From the NCBI GenBank assembly GCA_043749225.1, contig JAYVEP010000291.1, positions 1-18,424 of the forward strand: a stretch of 18,424 nt of DNA, in the 5' to 3' direction. The position numbers and the translations under genes were made by a program. Positions within the stretch are counted from its first letter, which is position 1. Each line of letters begins with the position of its first letter. The notes below the pieces were generated by a model. That model was given only the letters and a program-made list of their open reading frames with translations. It did not search any database and was not told where the DNA came from. Of this stretch, positions 1-8,596 are shown piece by piece. Origin of the DNA: JANXUC01 sp043749225 (GTDB taxonomy: Bacteria; Acidobacteriota; Terriglobia; Terriglobales; Acidobacteriaceae).

Positions 1-1740
1 CTTGCCTGCTTCCTCGCCTGTTTTCTTGACTTCCACCGGGATGCGATGCGCGTCGGCCCAGGCATCGTGACGAACCCCTGTCACCTGCCAGGAAACTTCC
101 GCGTTAGGTTGTCCGCCAGCAATCTCAAAGCGATTGCCGACGACCTTCTTGGAGATATAGAGATTCGGCCCAGGCGCGCCGATCGCCGTAAGCTGATAGC
201 GAAAATCGCGGTTGAGCGCTTCGAACCAATCCGGCAGGGTGACCGCAGCCTTCCCTTTCGCATCCAGAATCGCCGTGCCGTTGTAAATATTCATCATGTC
301 CGGCGATTCCACGAAGGAGTGGTAGAGATACTTACCCGAGGGATCGAGCGGATGATCGATTTTGAAGGAGCCGCCAGCCTTGGACATGTTGCCGGCGATG
401 GCGAGATTGCCACTGGTGTCCAGAACTAAGGCAACTCCAACACCATCCGCTTCAATGAGCGGCAATCCGGCCACTGATTGCTTGATGACCACCAGTGCGG
501 GCCATGTCAGGCCCGTGTTCTGGAACCAACCAGCGAAACCATCATCGGCGGTGCCCAGCACTCCAAATCCATTCCTTAACCCTGTATCGCCGTGGGTTCC
601 GATATTCGTGTAAGAGTTCCAAAGCGAACTCACAGACCCAGACCATCCAAGCACCCCGTTTTTGGCTCCCGCGCCTTGAACGCCGTAGCCAGAAGCGCCG
701 TTGCTCGCTCCCCAAACTCCAACTGAATTCGTTCCCTCCGAGACTCCCAATACGCCGTACGAAACGGAAGCGCCAGTATCCGTAGAGTGCCCAAAAATCG
801 CCGTCGTTCCACTTGCGGAACCTGTCACCACCAGCGGCGAAACAATTGGATTGTTCGAGCTAATCGCCTGCGGGAAGGTGAACACATTTGCACCAGCCAG
901 CTTCGCGTAGCGGGCGTCGGTACTCACGGTGTCCAAATTTAGCGTGACCGCGCCGCTGGTTCCGCCTCCGGTGAGACCCGGCCCCGCCGTCACTCCGGTG
1001 ATCGTCCCAGCGCCCGCCGCGCTGCAAACCCACGCTGTTCCGTTCCATTGCAGAACCTGCTTCGTGGAACAAGTTCTCAGCATGCCGACATTCAGGACGC
1101 CGCCGTTCACGCCACCCGCAAGCCCGCCGCCTGTCGTCAACGTCGCCCCACTCAGCCCGCCCGTAAAAACCATATCCAGCTCCGGCGCGTGGCTTTGTGT
1201 GGTGTTCTCCTTGCTATCGAACGTCGCGTTCAACGGACTGTTCGCGACCAGCGCCAGGCCATCGTTAGCCTGCGTTTTGTTGAGCCATGCCACCACCGCT
1301 GGTGTCACGTCGACGAGAACGTAGTCATGCGCCAGCGCTGTGTTCAACGGCACATTGCCGACGACGGTCGTTCCCAGACTCGGCGAAAGATTGGCGGTGA
1401 TCGTTTTTTCCGCCCAAGGGCCTGTGACGTAATCGACATTGAAGCTGCCCGCCGTCGTCACCGAGTTCACATATAGCTTCAGAGTCGCCTTCGCGATATT
1501 GGAACCATTGAACCCCGCCGGAATCGACGACAGATCAAACTGTATGTAGGATTTTTGAATCGATGTGGCGGAGGTCACCGTGCCGAGCGTGACCGCCGTG
1601 CCAAAGTTCGTGCCCGCACTGGCCGAGTTGGTGTAGGCGTCGGCGCTGGGCGTGACCTGCGCCAGTGAGCTGACGGCGGTGGCAAACAGGATCAAGGCCA
1701 ACAATCCCGCAGAGCGTAAACAGTCTTTCAGTTTCTTCAT
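1..1740 (-). CDS. Secreted DNRLRE/CBM96-like surface protein with GVxG repeats (3' end outside window)
   Basis: Translating by hand from the ATG at 1740 gives 580 open codons to the window edge with no stop, so the C-terminus is cut off. Residues 1-27 are a signal peptide (KK, hydrophobic core, SSLA before Q28). Residues about 28-200 resemble the DNRLRE/CBM96 beta-sandwich module: ADAYTNSASAGTNFGTAV, then SYIQFDLSSIP, ATLKLYV, and VDVTPAVVAWLNK. Residues 221-240 contain a CSTKQVLQWNGTAWVCS linker. Residues about 281-400 carry irregular G-V-x-G repeats (YGVLGVS, VGVWGAS, YGVQGAG, FGVLGTA), probably beta-helical as in tail-fibre-like proteins. From about 459 there is a conserved module (FKIDHP, ESPDMMNIYNG, LNRDFRYQLT, GAPGPNLY, GNRFEIAGG, VSWQVTGVRHDAW). 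GGAG lies 6 nt before the ATG. By alignment with the paralogue at 1798-3756, roughly 40 residues are missing at the end. Likely exported and possibly carbohydrate-binding. Family placement is from motif memory; the biological role is unknown. Confidence 0.85.
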   Translation of the reverse strand, partial: MKKLKDCLRSAGLLALILFATAVSSLAQVTPSADAYTNSASAGTNFGTAVTLGTVTSATSIQKSYIQFDLSSIPAGFNGSNIAKATLKLYVNSVTTAGSFNVDYVTGPWAEKTITANLSPSLGTTVVGNVPLNTALAHDYVLVDVTPAVVAWLNKTQANDGLALVANSPLNATFDSKENTTQSHAPELDMVFTGGLSGATLTTGGGLAGGVNGGVLNVGMLRTCSTKQVLQWNGTAWVCSAAGAGTITGVTAGPGLTGGGTSGAVTLNLDTVSTDARYAKLAGANVFTFPQAISSNNPIVSPLVVTGSASGTTAIFGHSTDTGASVSYGVLGVSEGTNSVGVWGASNGASGYGVQGAGAKNGVLGWSGSVSSLWNSYTNIGTHGDTGLRNGFGVLGTADDGFAGWFQNTGLTWPALVVIKQSVAGLPLIEADGVGVALVLDTSGNLAIAGNMSKAGGSFKIDHPLDPSGKYLYHSFVESPDMMNIYNGTAILDAKGKAAVTLPDWFEALNRDFRYQLTAIGAPGPNLYISKKVVGNRFEIAGGQPNAEVSWQVTGVRHDAWADAHRIPVEVKKTGEEAGK

Positions 1741-1797
1741 AAGAGTCTCCGAGTTGACTTCCGAACGTTTGTTTTTGAAATAGGCAAAGAAGCCGGA

Positions 1798-3756
1798 CTA
1801 GTGCTTCACTTCCTTCAGACGCTTGCTTTCAATAGCCAGCAACTTTCCGCGGGCCGCGTCGCCGTTGTAGCTGATGCTCTTTTCAACCGGCTGCCCAAAA
1901 GCTTCGGGATGCAGATAGAGGCCTTTCTCCGCTTCCGTCTTCTCCACTTCGACCTGGCTGCGGTTCGCATTCGCCCAAGCGTCGTGGCGGATGCCCGTCA
2001 CTTGCCAAGAGACTTTGGCTCCTGGCTGGCCGCCTGCGATCCGGAAACGATTCCCCGATACTTCCTGCGCAACATAGAGATTGGGTCCGGGCGCTCCGAT
2101 GGAAGTTAGTTGGTAGCGGAAGTCCCGGTTGAGAACCTCGAAATAGCTGGGGAGCTCGACCGTGGCGCTTCCGTTGGCGTCCAGCACGACGACGCCGTCG
2201 TAAATGTTCTTCATGTCCGGCGATTCAATCGAAGTGTGGAGCAGATACTTCTTGGTGGGCTCCGGCGGGTGGTCGATCTTGAAGCTCTTGGACGCGCCGA
2301 TAATGGAACCCGTGGCCGCGAGATCTCCCACGCTGCTGGTTCTTACGTAGTGGGTACCCAAACGGTCTTCGGCATAGAGCACATAATGCGAAGTTGCTGA
2401 ATTGTTGCTGAGAAGCAGAGTTGCGTTTTAGTCGCTGGCCCCTGCACTTGGTGAGTTGAGGCCGATTAGTCCGTTTCCCTCGCTCGACTGGCCCCACACA
2501 CCCGCACCAGTCACGTCGACAGAAGCCCCAAACACACCAACTCCACTGGTTGACTCTCCCAGAACCCCAGTTCCACTATCGGATGTACCGATCACACCGT
2601 AAGTCGTAGCGCTGTCACCCCATATCCCAACATGGTTAAAATCCAGCAACCCGGAAGCGTTTGCGCTTAGCGCGCCGGTTGTGCCAAACACTCCGATCCC
2701 CGCCGGATTGCTGGTATCGCCATGCACCCCCACTGTGTACGCGCTAATGCCTGAGTTTGCGTCTTGGCCCACCACGGCAACCGCGCCCCGCGCCGAGTTG
2801 CTGTTGTATCCGAGCACGCCGGGGACGGCAGGTTGAGCAATTGCGACAATCGGGCCCGCGCGGAAGCCGCCAAGAAAGTCGCGCTTCACAATCGCACCTG
2901 GGGTCTCCGCGTTGGTGGGCGCCACGGTCCAACCCAGAGCCAGCGTTCCCGCTGTCGTAATCGGAGATCCCGTCAACGTGAAGTCGGAAGAGGGAGCCGC
3001 AAGGGCCACGCTGGTCACCGTTCCGGCGCCCGCCGCGCTACAGACCCACGCTGTTCCGTTCCATTGCAGGACTTGCTTCGTGGAACACGTTCTCAGCATG
3101 CCGACATTCAGGACGCCGCCGCTCACGCCACCAGCTAATCCACCGCCTGTCGTGAACGTCGCCCCGCTGAGCCCGCCCGTAAAAACCATATCCAGCTCCG
3201 GCCCGTGGCTTTGTGTGGTGTTCTCCTTGCTATCGAACGTCGCGTTCAACGGACTGTTTGCGACCAGCACCAAGCCGTCGTTGGCCTGCGTTTTGTTGAG
3301 CCACGCCCCCACCGCTGGCGTCACGTCCACAAGGACGTAGTCGTGCACCAGCGCGCTCGTCAGCGGAACGCTGCCCACAACGGTCGTTCCCAAACTTGGT
3401 GACAGATTGCCGGTGATCGTCTTTTCCGCCCACGGACCCGTCACGTAGTCCACGTTAAAACTGCCCGCCGTGGTCACGGAGTTTACATAGAGCTTGAGCG
3501 TGGCCTTGGCGATGTTGGACCCATTGAACCCAGCTGGAATCGACGACAGATCGAACTGGATGTAGGATTTCTGGATCGATGTGGCGGAGGTCACCGTGCC
3601 GAGCGTGACCGCCGTGCCAAAGTTCGTGCCCGCACTGGCCGAGTTGGTGTACGCGTCGGCGCTGGGCGTGACCTACGCCAGAGTGTTCGATGTGGCGGCG
3701 AGTAGGACCCAAGCGAACAGTCCCGCAGAAAGCGGAGAGTTTTTCACGTTCTTCAT
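1798..3756 (-). pseudogene. Paralogue of the surface protein above, interrupted by two in-frame stop codons
   Basis: From the ATG at 3756 (GGAG 7 nt upstream) to the TAG at 1798-1800, one frame of 652 codons has no frameshift but two internal stops. The first is TAG at codon 28 (3675-3673), where the paralogue has CAG (Gln), the first residue after the signal peptide. The second is TAA at codon 443 (2430-2428). Gene callers would split it into a signal-peptide stub, a 388-residue ORF (3594-2428) and a 194-residue ORF (2382-1798). Domain order matches the neighbour: signal peptide, DNRLRE/CBM96-like module (about 29-200), the CSTKQVLQWNGTAWVCS linker, about eight xGVxGxS repeats (VGVHGDT, IGVFGTT, VGIWGDS, YGVIGTS, TGVLGES, VGVFGAS, AGVWGQS), and the FKIDHP...VTGIRHDAW C-terminal module. 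Genuine genes here, including this one, end in TAG, so general recoding is unlikely. Most likely a recent pseudogene; assembly error and readthrough are alternatives. Confidence 0.8.
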
Positions 3757-3878
3757 TAAGAGTCTCCAGACGAATACCAACTGAGTGTTATTGAAATCGG
3801 AACAAAACTGGAATTCACCCTGTCTTAACGAATGCAGCACAACCGGACGATGCTTCCATGCGCGGTTGTTCGGGAATG

Positions 3879-4316
3879 TCATATTTTCTCCGGCGCAAAA
3901 TTGCTAGAGGATGTCAAAGCACTAGCGGCTCCCCAATTCCCCCCGGAAGGAGGAACCGCTAGCGCAAAAGCCGAAGGCGGCAGTCCGCCCACGGTTTCCG
4001 CATCCGCCGCTTTCAGCGCATACGGCACACTGAGCAGCAGAACCCGATTCTGTTCCTTCTGACCCGCCACCTGCACGTTCTGCGTCTCCATCCACAGCGC
4101 GCCGCCGCCTTGCTCGTCTTGATAGAGCGCGAAGGTGATACCAGCGACTCCCGAGAGAACTTTCCCATTCTGGTCCCTAACCAAACCTTGGAAACGCACC
4201 TGGTTGGGTCCAGCGCTGGACTTCAGCGAAGCAACATTCGCAGATTGCGATTGCGCCGACGACACTCCGCAAAGAATTGCGAGTATGCACAGAACGGCCA
4301 GAGTGAGCTTTCTCAT
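3879..4316 (-). CDS. Short secreted 'QGLVRDQNGK' family protein, apparently with an internal deletion
   Basis: The protein has 145 residues from ATG 4316; a GTG directly before it at 4319 is also possible, and AGGAG lies 8 nt upstream of the ATG. Residues 1-21 are a signal peptide (MRKLTLAVL..., VSSA before QSQ). VRFQGLVRDQNGKVLSGVAGITFALY is then a carboxypeptidase-regulatory-like beta strand segment. It runs through WMETQNVQ directly into VAGQKEQNRVLLLSVPYALKAADAETVGGLPPSAF. In acidobacterial relatives I remember about 35-40 residues (a YTVLLG...GEARWLGVQ segment) between those two blocks, and a much longer C-terminal region after PPSAF. Both are absent here, so this is a reduced member that may no longer fold normally. 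It sits between the cupredoxin gene and the surface-protein paralogues on the same strand and may share their transcript. Family known, function not known. Confidence 0.75.
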   Translation of the reverse strand: MRKLTLAVLCILAILCGVSSAQSQSANVASLKSSAGPNQVRFQGLVRDQNGKVLSGVAGITFALYQDEQGGGALWMETQNVQVAGQKEQNRVLLLSVPYALKAADAETVGGLPPSAFALAVPPSGGNWGAASALTSSSNFAPEKI

Positions 4317-4474
4317 CACAGTTTCTCCTGGAAATCTGAGGAAAGATTCGGAAGCGACCGCAGCCGCTCCCGTAAGTTAGTTGTGGGACCGCTTCGGGAA
4401 CCTGCTCTCTTTCCATTTCACGCCCGGAAGAAACTCAGGCCCCGAAACACTTGTTCTTGCCACGCAACAATCTG

Positions 4475-5443
4475 CTACGGAAGTACGCGAACCGTTCCCG
4501 TCATGCCCAAGTTATCGTGCAGCACGCAGATGTAGGGATAGATCCCGGCATGAGCAAAGGTCACGCGGAAGCGCGTTATTCCGGGATTCGCTTGCGGCAG
4601 TCCAACGCGATCCTGCGGAGCCGCCTGAATGAAGCCAGAATGCACGCTGTCCGACGTAGAGGTAAGCGTGCCGTGGCGCGCGCCATCCACATCGACGGTC
4701 ACATTCGGAGAGGGAGGAACCGGGTTTGGCGGTGCTGTTCCAAACGTAATGGTGTGGGGAGTAATGGAATCAATGTTCGTCCACTCCACCGTTTCACCGG
4801 CATGCACGGTAATGACCTTGTGCGTGAAACGCAGTACAGAGAGCGTGTCCGAACCACCCGCCGTGGAAATCACCTCGCCGCCGCCAACGATCACGCTGTT
4901 GCCGGAGCCATGATGCATCGACTGCATGTCATCGCGGTCGGCTAAAAGAGCCCTGCTCTCGCTGCGCGCCGCGTTGTCATAAAAGGCCTGGTCATGTGGC
5001 AGCGGCTGGGTGGCATCTAGGACGTGGACGGTGCCCGTCATGTTCTCGTGGAACAAGCAAACCACCTTGAAGTTGCCACTCGTCGGAAACATGACAGTGA
5101 ACGCCTGACCGTTGCCCATCGGCGGAGTCGAGACACAGGTTGAGCCGTCGAAAATCGCCGGGCTGGAAGAATACCCCGGACAGCCGACGAAAAAAGGATT
5201 CCGAATCTGGCCGGCAGTCAGAAAGCTGAGGGTGTGGGGTTCGTCGGTAGCCATTGTCCAAGTGATGGAATCGCCAGCATGAATCCACAACTCGTTTGGC
5301 AAAAACGCCAAACCTTGCTTGGCAAAATTGGGGCTTTGCGTCCCGATGGTTGCGGTCCATTGCGCTAACACCGCTTGCGGCAGCAGCAAAGCAGAGCAGG
5401 CAAACATTATCAGCGAGAGCGAAAACGCACGAATACGTGGCAT
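4475..5443 (-). CDS. Exported protein with two plastocyanin/azurin-like (cupredoxin) domains
   Basis: The protein has 322 residues. The ATG at 5443 is preferred over an upstream in-frame start at 5509 because AGGAGA lies a few bases upstream and MPRIRAFSLSLIMF... begins a clean signal peptide (cut near residue 28, AVLA/QW). Domain 1 (about 29-142) has a full type-1 copper ligand set: H70 (EPHTLSF) and C129, H132, M135 (CLFHENM). Cys88 and Cys103 could form a disulphide. Domain 2 (about 200-322) has H230 (TPHTITF) and C306, H309, M314 (CVLHDNLGM), the plastocyanin spacing Cx2Hx4M. Domain 1 is two residues shorter between His and Met. A His/Met-bearing linker (DDMQSMHHGS) joins them. Such proteins are periplasmic or surface electron carriers or copper-handling proteins; the partner is unknown. 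It heads a same-strand run of secreted proteins and is divergent from the TPR regulator at 5701. Confidence 0.88.
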   Translation of the reverse strand: MPRIRAFSLSLIMFACSALLLPQAVLAQWTATIGTQSPNFAKQGLAFLPNELWIHAGDSITWTMATDEPHTLSFLTAGQIRNPFFVGCPGYSSSPAIFDGSTCVSTPPMGNGQAFTVMFPTSGNFKVVCLFHENMTGTVHVLDATQPLPHDQAFYDNAARSESRALLADRDDMQSMHHGSGNSVIVGGGEVISTAGGSDTLSVLRFTHKVITVHAGETVEWTNIDSITPHTITFGTAPPNPVPPSPNVTVDVDGARHGTLTSTSDSVHSGFIQAAPQDRVGLPQANPGITRFRVTFAHAGIYPYICVLHDNLGMTGTVRVLP

Positions 5444-5700
5444 GAGGTTCTCCTTAATTGTGTTTCTGGTTTTTAGAACTTCGGTCGGGGAAGATGCCTG
5501 AAGCAACACTGTCCTATCCGCGTTAGCATGATCAAGCCTGAAACTCGCCGATTGTGCTCCGAATGGACGCGCCGCTCAATAGCGGCCGACTGTTGTCACC
5601 TTAATTTTTATGTCGCCGTAAACGAATGAAAACAAAAGACATATTGGTATCGTCTCAAGTTGGAGTAGAATGCCGACTACGGATCGGGGGAGCCGTACGG
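5444..5700. promoter_or_regulatory. Divergent intergenic region between the cupredoxin gene and the TPR regulator
   Basis: About 257 bases separate the two divergent start codons, so both promoters should lie here. A short inverted repeat, GCCGCT-CAAT-AGCGGC (5571-5576 and 5581-5586), could be an operator. A TTGTCA at about 5594 resembles a -35 box for the plus-strand gene, but no good -10 follows at the right spacing. Placement of promoters is inference; only the divergent layout and the palindrome are directly seen. Confidence 0.35.
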
Positions 5701-8523
5701 ATGATCGAGCGAAGTCCAGCCACAGGCGAGGTGCGATTTGGCGACGATTTCGAGCTCGATTTCAGAACCTATGAATTGCGCCGCGCCGGTCGCGTACTCA
5801 AACTTGAGCGTATCCCGAAAGAGATCCTGCTGCTTCTGGTTTCACGCCAGGGAGAGATCACCACGCGAGACCAGATTGTAGAAAAAATTTGGGGCAAAGA
5901 CGTTTTTCTGGACACCGACAACAGCATCAACGGAGCCATCCGTAAAATTCGGACGGTTCTAAGAGACGACCCCGAACAGCCTCGTTTCATCCAGACCGTC
6001 TCCGGCACCGGATATCGATTTGTTGCGGCGGTCCAGGCGGTTCGCGCCGCGACGCCAGCAGTGCGCCCCACCGAAGTATCTGAAACTAAGAAGCTCCAAA
6101 GCGAACCTGCGAAACTCGCCACCTCAGAGCCGCTGGTTCCCTTACGACAGAGCCGAGTAAGGCCGTGGGTTGCCGTCGGCGCCGCAGTCGTTCTGCTGGC
6201 CCTGGGCACATTGACTCTACCTTCGATCCGTCAGCGCCTTTTTCCAAAGCCAGCCTCCGAGTTCGCACTCAAGACTCGTCGATCCGTCGCCGTGCTTGGG
6301 TTCAAGAACCTTTCAGGGAGAGAAGAAGAAGCTTGGATTTCGGCCGCGCTTTCCGAAATGCTGGGCGCGGAACTCGCCGCGGGCCAGGAATTGAGAATCG
6401 TGCCCAGTGAAGATGTGGCGCGAATGAAGCTCGACCTCTCCTTACCTCCCGCAGATACTTACTCCCGGGACACGCTGAGCAAGGTACACAATCACCTGGG
6501 CACCGACATGGTTGTGCTCGGTTCCTATCTTGCACTCGGCAAAGATTCGGGCGGAAAAATCCGCATCGATCTCCAGTTACAGGACACCCGGCAGGGAGAA
6601 ACGGTCATCGTGATCTCGCGCGACGGCGCGGAATCGGACCTGGCTTCCCTGGTTTCGCAAAGCGGCGCCAATTTACGACAGAAACTCAATATCAGCGATG
6701 TCACTGCTCGCGATGCGCCGGAGATTCGTGCCACTCTTCCCGGGAGCTCTGAGGCGGCGCGACTCTACGTAGAGGGTCTGGGCAAATTGGAAAATTTCGA
6801 CGCGTTGGCCGCCCGTGTAACTCTTGAAAAGGCGATTGCAGCCGATCCCACTCACGCGCTTTCTCACTCCGTACTTGCGGATGCCTGGTCCAGTCTCGGC
6901 TACGATGCGAAGGCAAAAGACGAAGCGAAGAAGGCGTTGGATCTGTCCAGCACGCTTCCCCGCGAGCAGCGACTATTTATCGAGGGTCGCTATCAGGAGT
7001 TCGCTGGCGGTCTCCCGGCTGCCGTTGAAGTCTACAAAACTCTCAGAAACTATTTTCCGGACAACCTTACCTACGGCCTGCGCCTGGCTTCGGCGCAAAC
7101 CAGGTCCGGATCCGGTAAAGACGCTTTGCAAACCATCGACCGAATGCGCGGATTGCCCAAGCCCGCCAGCGAGGACCCTCGTATTGGCGTCGAAGAGGCG
7201 ACTGCTGCGGAATCGCTGGGCGACTTCCGGCGCGATCAGCAAGCGGCGGCGACGGCGGCAGAAACTGCCCAAAAACGCGGCAGCCGTCTGACTTTGGCGG
7301 AAGCTAAGATTCGCGAGGCTTGGGCCTGGGATCGTCTCGGCGACCTGTCTAAAGCTGAAAAAGAGATGTACGAAGTGCGAGATTTGGCTGCCAACGCTGG
7401 AAATCCTCAGTTGACTGCCAGCGCGCTGCGCGGAATCGGATTGGTTCTTTATGATCGAGGCGATTTCGAACAAGCTCTCAAATTCTACGAGCAAGCCTTG
7501 GATATCTCCCGGAAGACCGGGGCGCTGCGGCGTGTTTCTTTAATCCTGACGAACGTCGGGAATATCCTCTACGAACAGGGGAAGATGGAGGAGGCTAAGC
7601 GATATTACGAGGAAGGACTGAAGGTCGACCGCGAAACCGCCTTTGCCAAGGGAATTGCAAGCAATCAAGGCAGCATCGCAAACACACTGGATGGGTTAGG
7701 CGATCTGGTTGGCGCCACGCAAATGCAAGAGCAGTCTTTGCAGGCCTTTCGCGCCATCGGCGACAAACGGGGAGAGGCTTCTACGCTCAACAACCTGGGC
7801 AGCGTGCTGCTTGAGCGTGGCGAGCTGGCGTCCGCCAAAAAGAATTTCGATCAGGCAATGGTTCTGCAGCAACAGATGGGCTACCAACGCGGTCGCGGTT
7901 TCAGTCTGACCTTATTGGCCGACGTGTTGCTGCAACAAGATCAGATCGAGCAGGCCAAGAAAACCATCGAACAGGCGATTGCGTTACGCACAGAGATGAA
8001 GGACGCATCGAATGTCGCTCGAAATCAGGTAGACCTGGCCCAAATACTGTTAGAGCTGCAGCGCCCCGCCGAGGCGGAATCTCTTGCTCGCGCTGCAAGC
8101 GTTGTATTTGAAAATCAGAAGGAAGCTGGCAGCGGCTCACTGGCACAAACAATTCTCTCCAGGGCGTTGCTGGCGCAGGGGAAAGGAAAAGAGGCAAAAG
8201 TCGCCGCCGATCACGCGATTTCCCTTTCCCAAAAGACCACCGATCGCATTTCCCGCTTTGAGGCAACCATAGCCTCTGCGGAAGTAAACGCTGAATCAGG
8301 CCAAACCGCAGAGGCGATCAAGGCCCTGGAAAGCACCGGCTCCGAAGCAAGACTTTACGGCTATATAGAATACGAACTCGAGACCCAGCTCCATCTGGAC
8401 AAAATCGAACTCCATTCAGGCCACCCGACCGCAGGCAAGGCCCGACTCAAGAAGTTGCAAGGGGATGCTCAGGCGAAGGGATTTCTGCTTCTAGCTCACA
8501 AGGCCGCGGCGGCCATGACCTGA
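5701..8523 (+). CDS. Membrane one-component regulator: winged helix, TM, FlgO/TolB-like domain, TPR repeats
   Basis: The protein has 940 residues from ATG 5701, chosen because GGGGGAG lies 8 nt upstream and the protein then begins just before the winged-helix domain. An in-frame ATG at 5626 would add 25 residues but has no visible Shine-Dalgarno. Residues about 9-107 are an OmpR/PhoB-type DNA-binding domain (FELDFRTYELRRAGRVLKL, TTRDQIVEKIWG, NSINGAIRKIRTVLRDD, ending GTGYRF). Residues about 155-176 are a single membrane helix (PWVAVGAAVVLLALG). Residues about 193-315 resemble the FlgO/TolB-N fold seen in such regulators (RRSVAVLGFKNLSG, LGTDMVVLGSY). From about 357 to the end there are many TPR units (for example GIGLVLYDRGDFEQALKFYEQAL, NNLGSVLLERGELASAKKNF). 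This is the CadC-like layout: cytoplasmic DNA binding with an extracytoplasmic TPR sensor or protein-binding part. The ligand is unknown. Its divergent position suggests it may control the cupredoxin/surface-protein run or itself. Confidence 0.9.
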   Translation: MIERSPATGEVRFGDDFELDFRTYELRRAGRVLKLERIPKEILLLLVSRQGEITTRDQIVEKIWGKDVFLDTDNSINGAIRKIRTVLRDDPEQPRFIQTVSGTGYRFVAAVQAVRAATPAVRPTEVSETKKLQSEPAKLATSEPLVPLRQSRVRPWVAVGAAVVLLALGTLTLPSIRQRLFPKPASEFALKTRRSVAVLGFKNLSGREEEAWISAALSEMLGAELAAGQELRIVPSEDVARMKLDLSLPPADTYSRDTLSKVHNHLGTDMVVLGSYLALGKDSGGKIRIDLQLQDTRQGETVIVISRDGAESDLASLVSQSGANLRQKLNISDVTARDAPEIRATLPGSSEAARLYVEGLGKLENFDALAARVTLEKAIAADPTHALSHSVLADAWSSLGYDAKAKDEAKKALDLSSTLPREQRLFIEGRYQEFAGGLPAAVEVYKTLRNYFPDNLTYGLRLASAQTRSGSGKDALQTIDRMRGLPKPASEDPRIGVEEATAAESLGDFRRDQQAAATAAETAQKRGSRLTLAEAKIREAWAWDRLGDLSKAEKEMYEVRDLAANAGNPQLTASALRGIGLVLYDRGDFEQALKFYEQALDISRKTGALRRVSLILTNVGNILYEQGKMEEAKRYYEEGLKVDRETAFAKGIASNQGSIANTLDGLGDLVGATQMQEQSLQAFRAIGDKRGEASTLNNLGSVLLERGELASAKKNFDQAMVLQQQMGYQRGRGFSLTLLADVLLQQDQIEQAKKTIEQAIALRTEMKDASNVARNQVDLAQILLELQRPAEAESLARAASVVFENQKEAGSGSLAQTILSRALLAQGKGKEAKVAADHAISLSQKTTDRISRFEATIASAEVNAESGQTAEAIKALESTGSEARLYGYIEYELETQLHLDKIELHSGHPTAGKARLKKLQGDAQAKGFLLLAHKAAAAMT

Positions 8524-8596
8524 GCGACTGCTGAGCGAACGCTCACCAAAGGCAGGCACCCGGGGCTAGGTTACGACCTAGTAGCAGAGTTGAAAC

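Noticed and set aside
46..1476. Plus-strand ORFs opposite the surface-protein gene
   Set aside because: They lie antisense to a continuous minus-strand frame with clear domains and show no motifs of their own; they arise from the codon bias of the real gene.
1798..3756. Stop-codon recoding (TAG or TAA read as an amino acid) to explain the interrupted paralogue
   Set aside because: pgk, the hydratase, the Rieske gene, pyrF and this gene itself end in TAG, and gap ends in TAA, so both codons act as normal stops here.
1..3756. Prophage tail-fibre genes, given the GVxG repeats
   Set aside because: Both copies have signal peptides and a DNRLRE-like module, and no capsid, tail, terminase or integrase gene is nearby.
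3673..3882. A 69-residue ORF starting at 3882 that overlaps the end of the preceding gene
   Set aside because: It is only the signal-peptide stub of the interrupted paralogue extended upstream by chance; the ATG at 3756 has the good ribosome site and matches the paralogue.
8532..8545. TGAGCG-AA-CGCTCA hairpin after the regulator gene as an intrinsic terminator
   Set aside because: The stem is only 6 bp with a two-base loop and no T-run follows.
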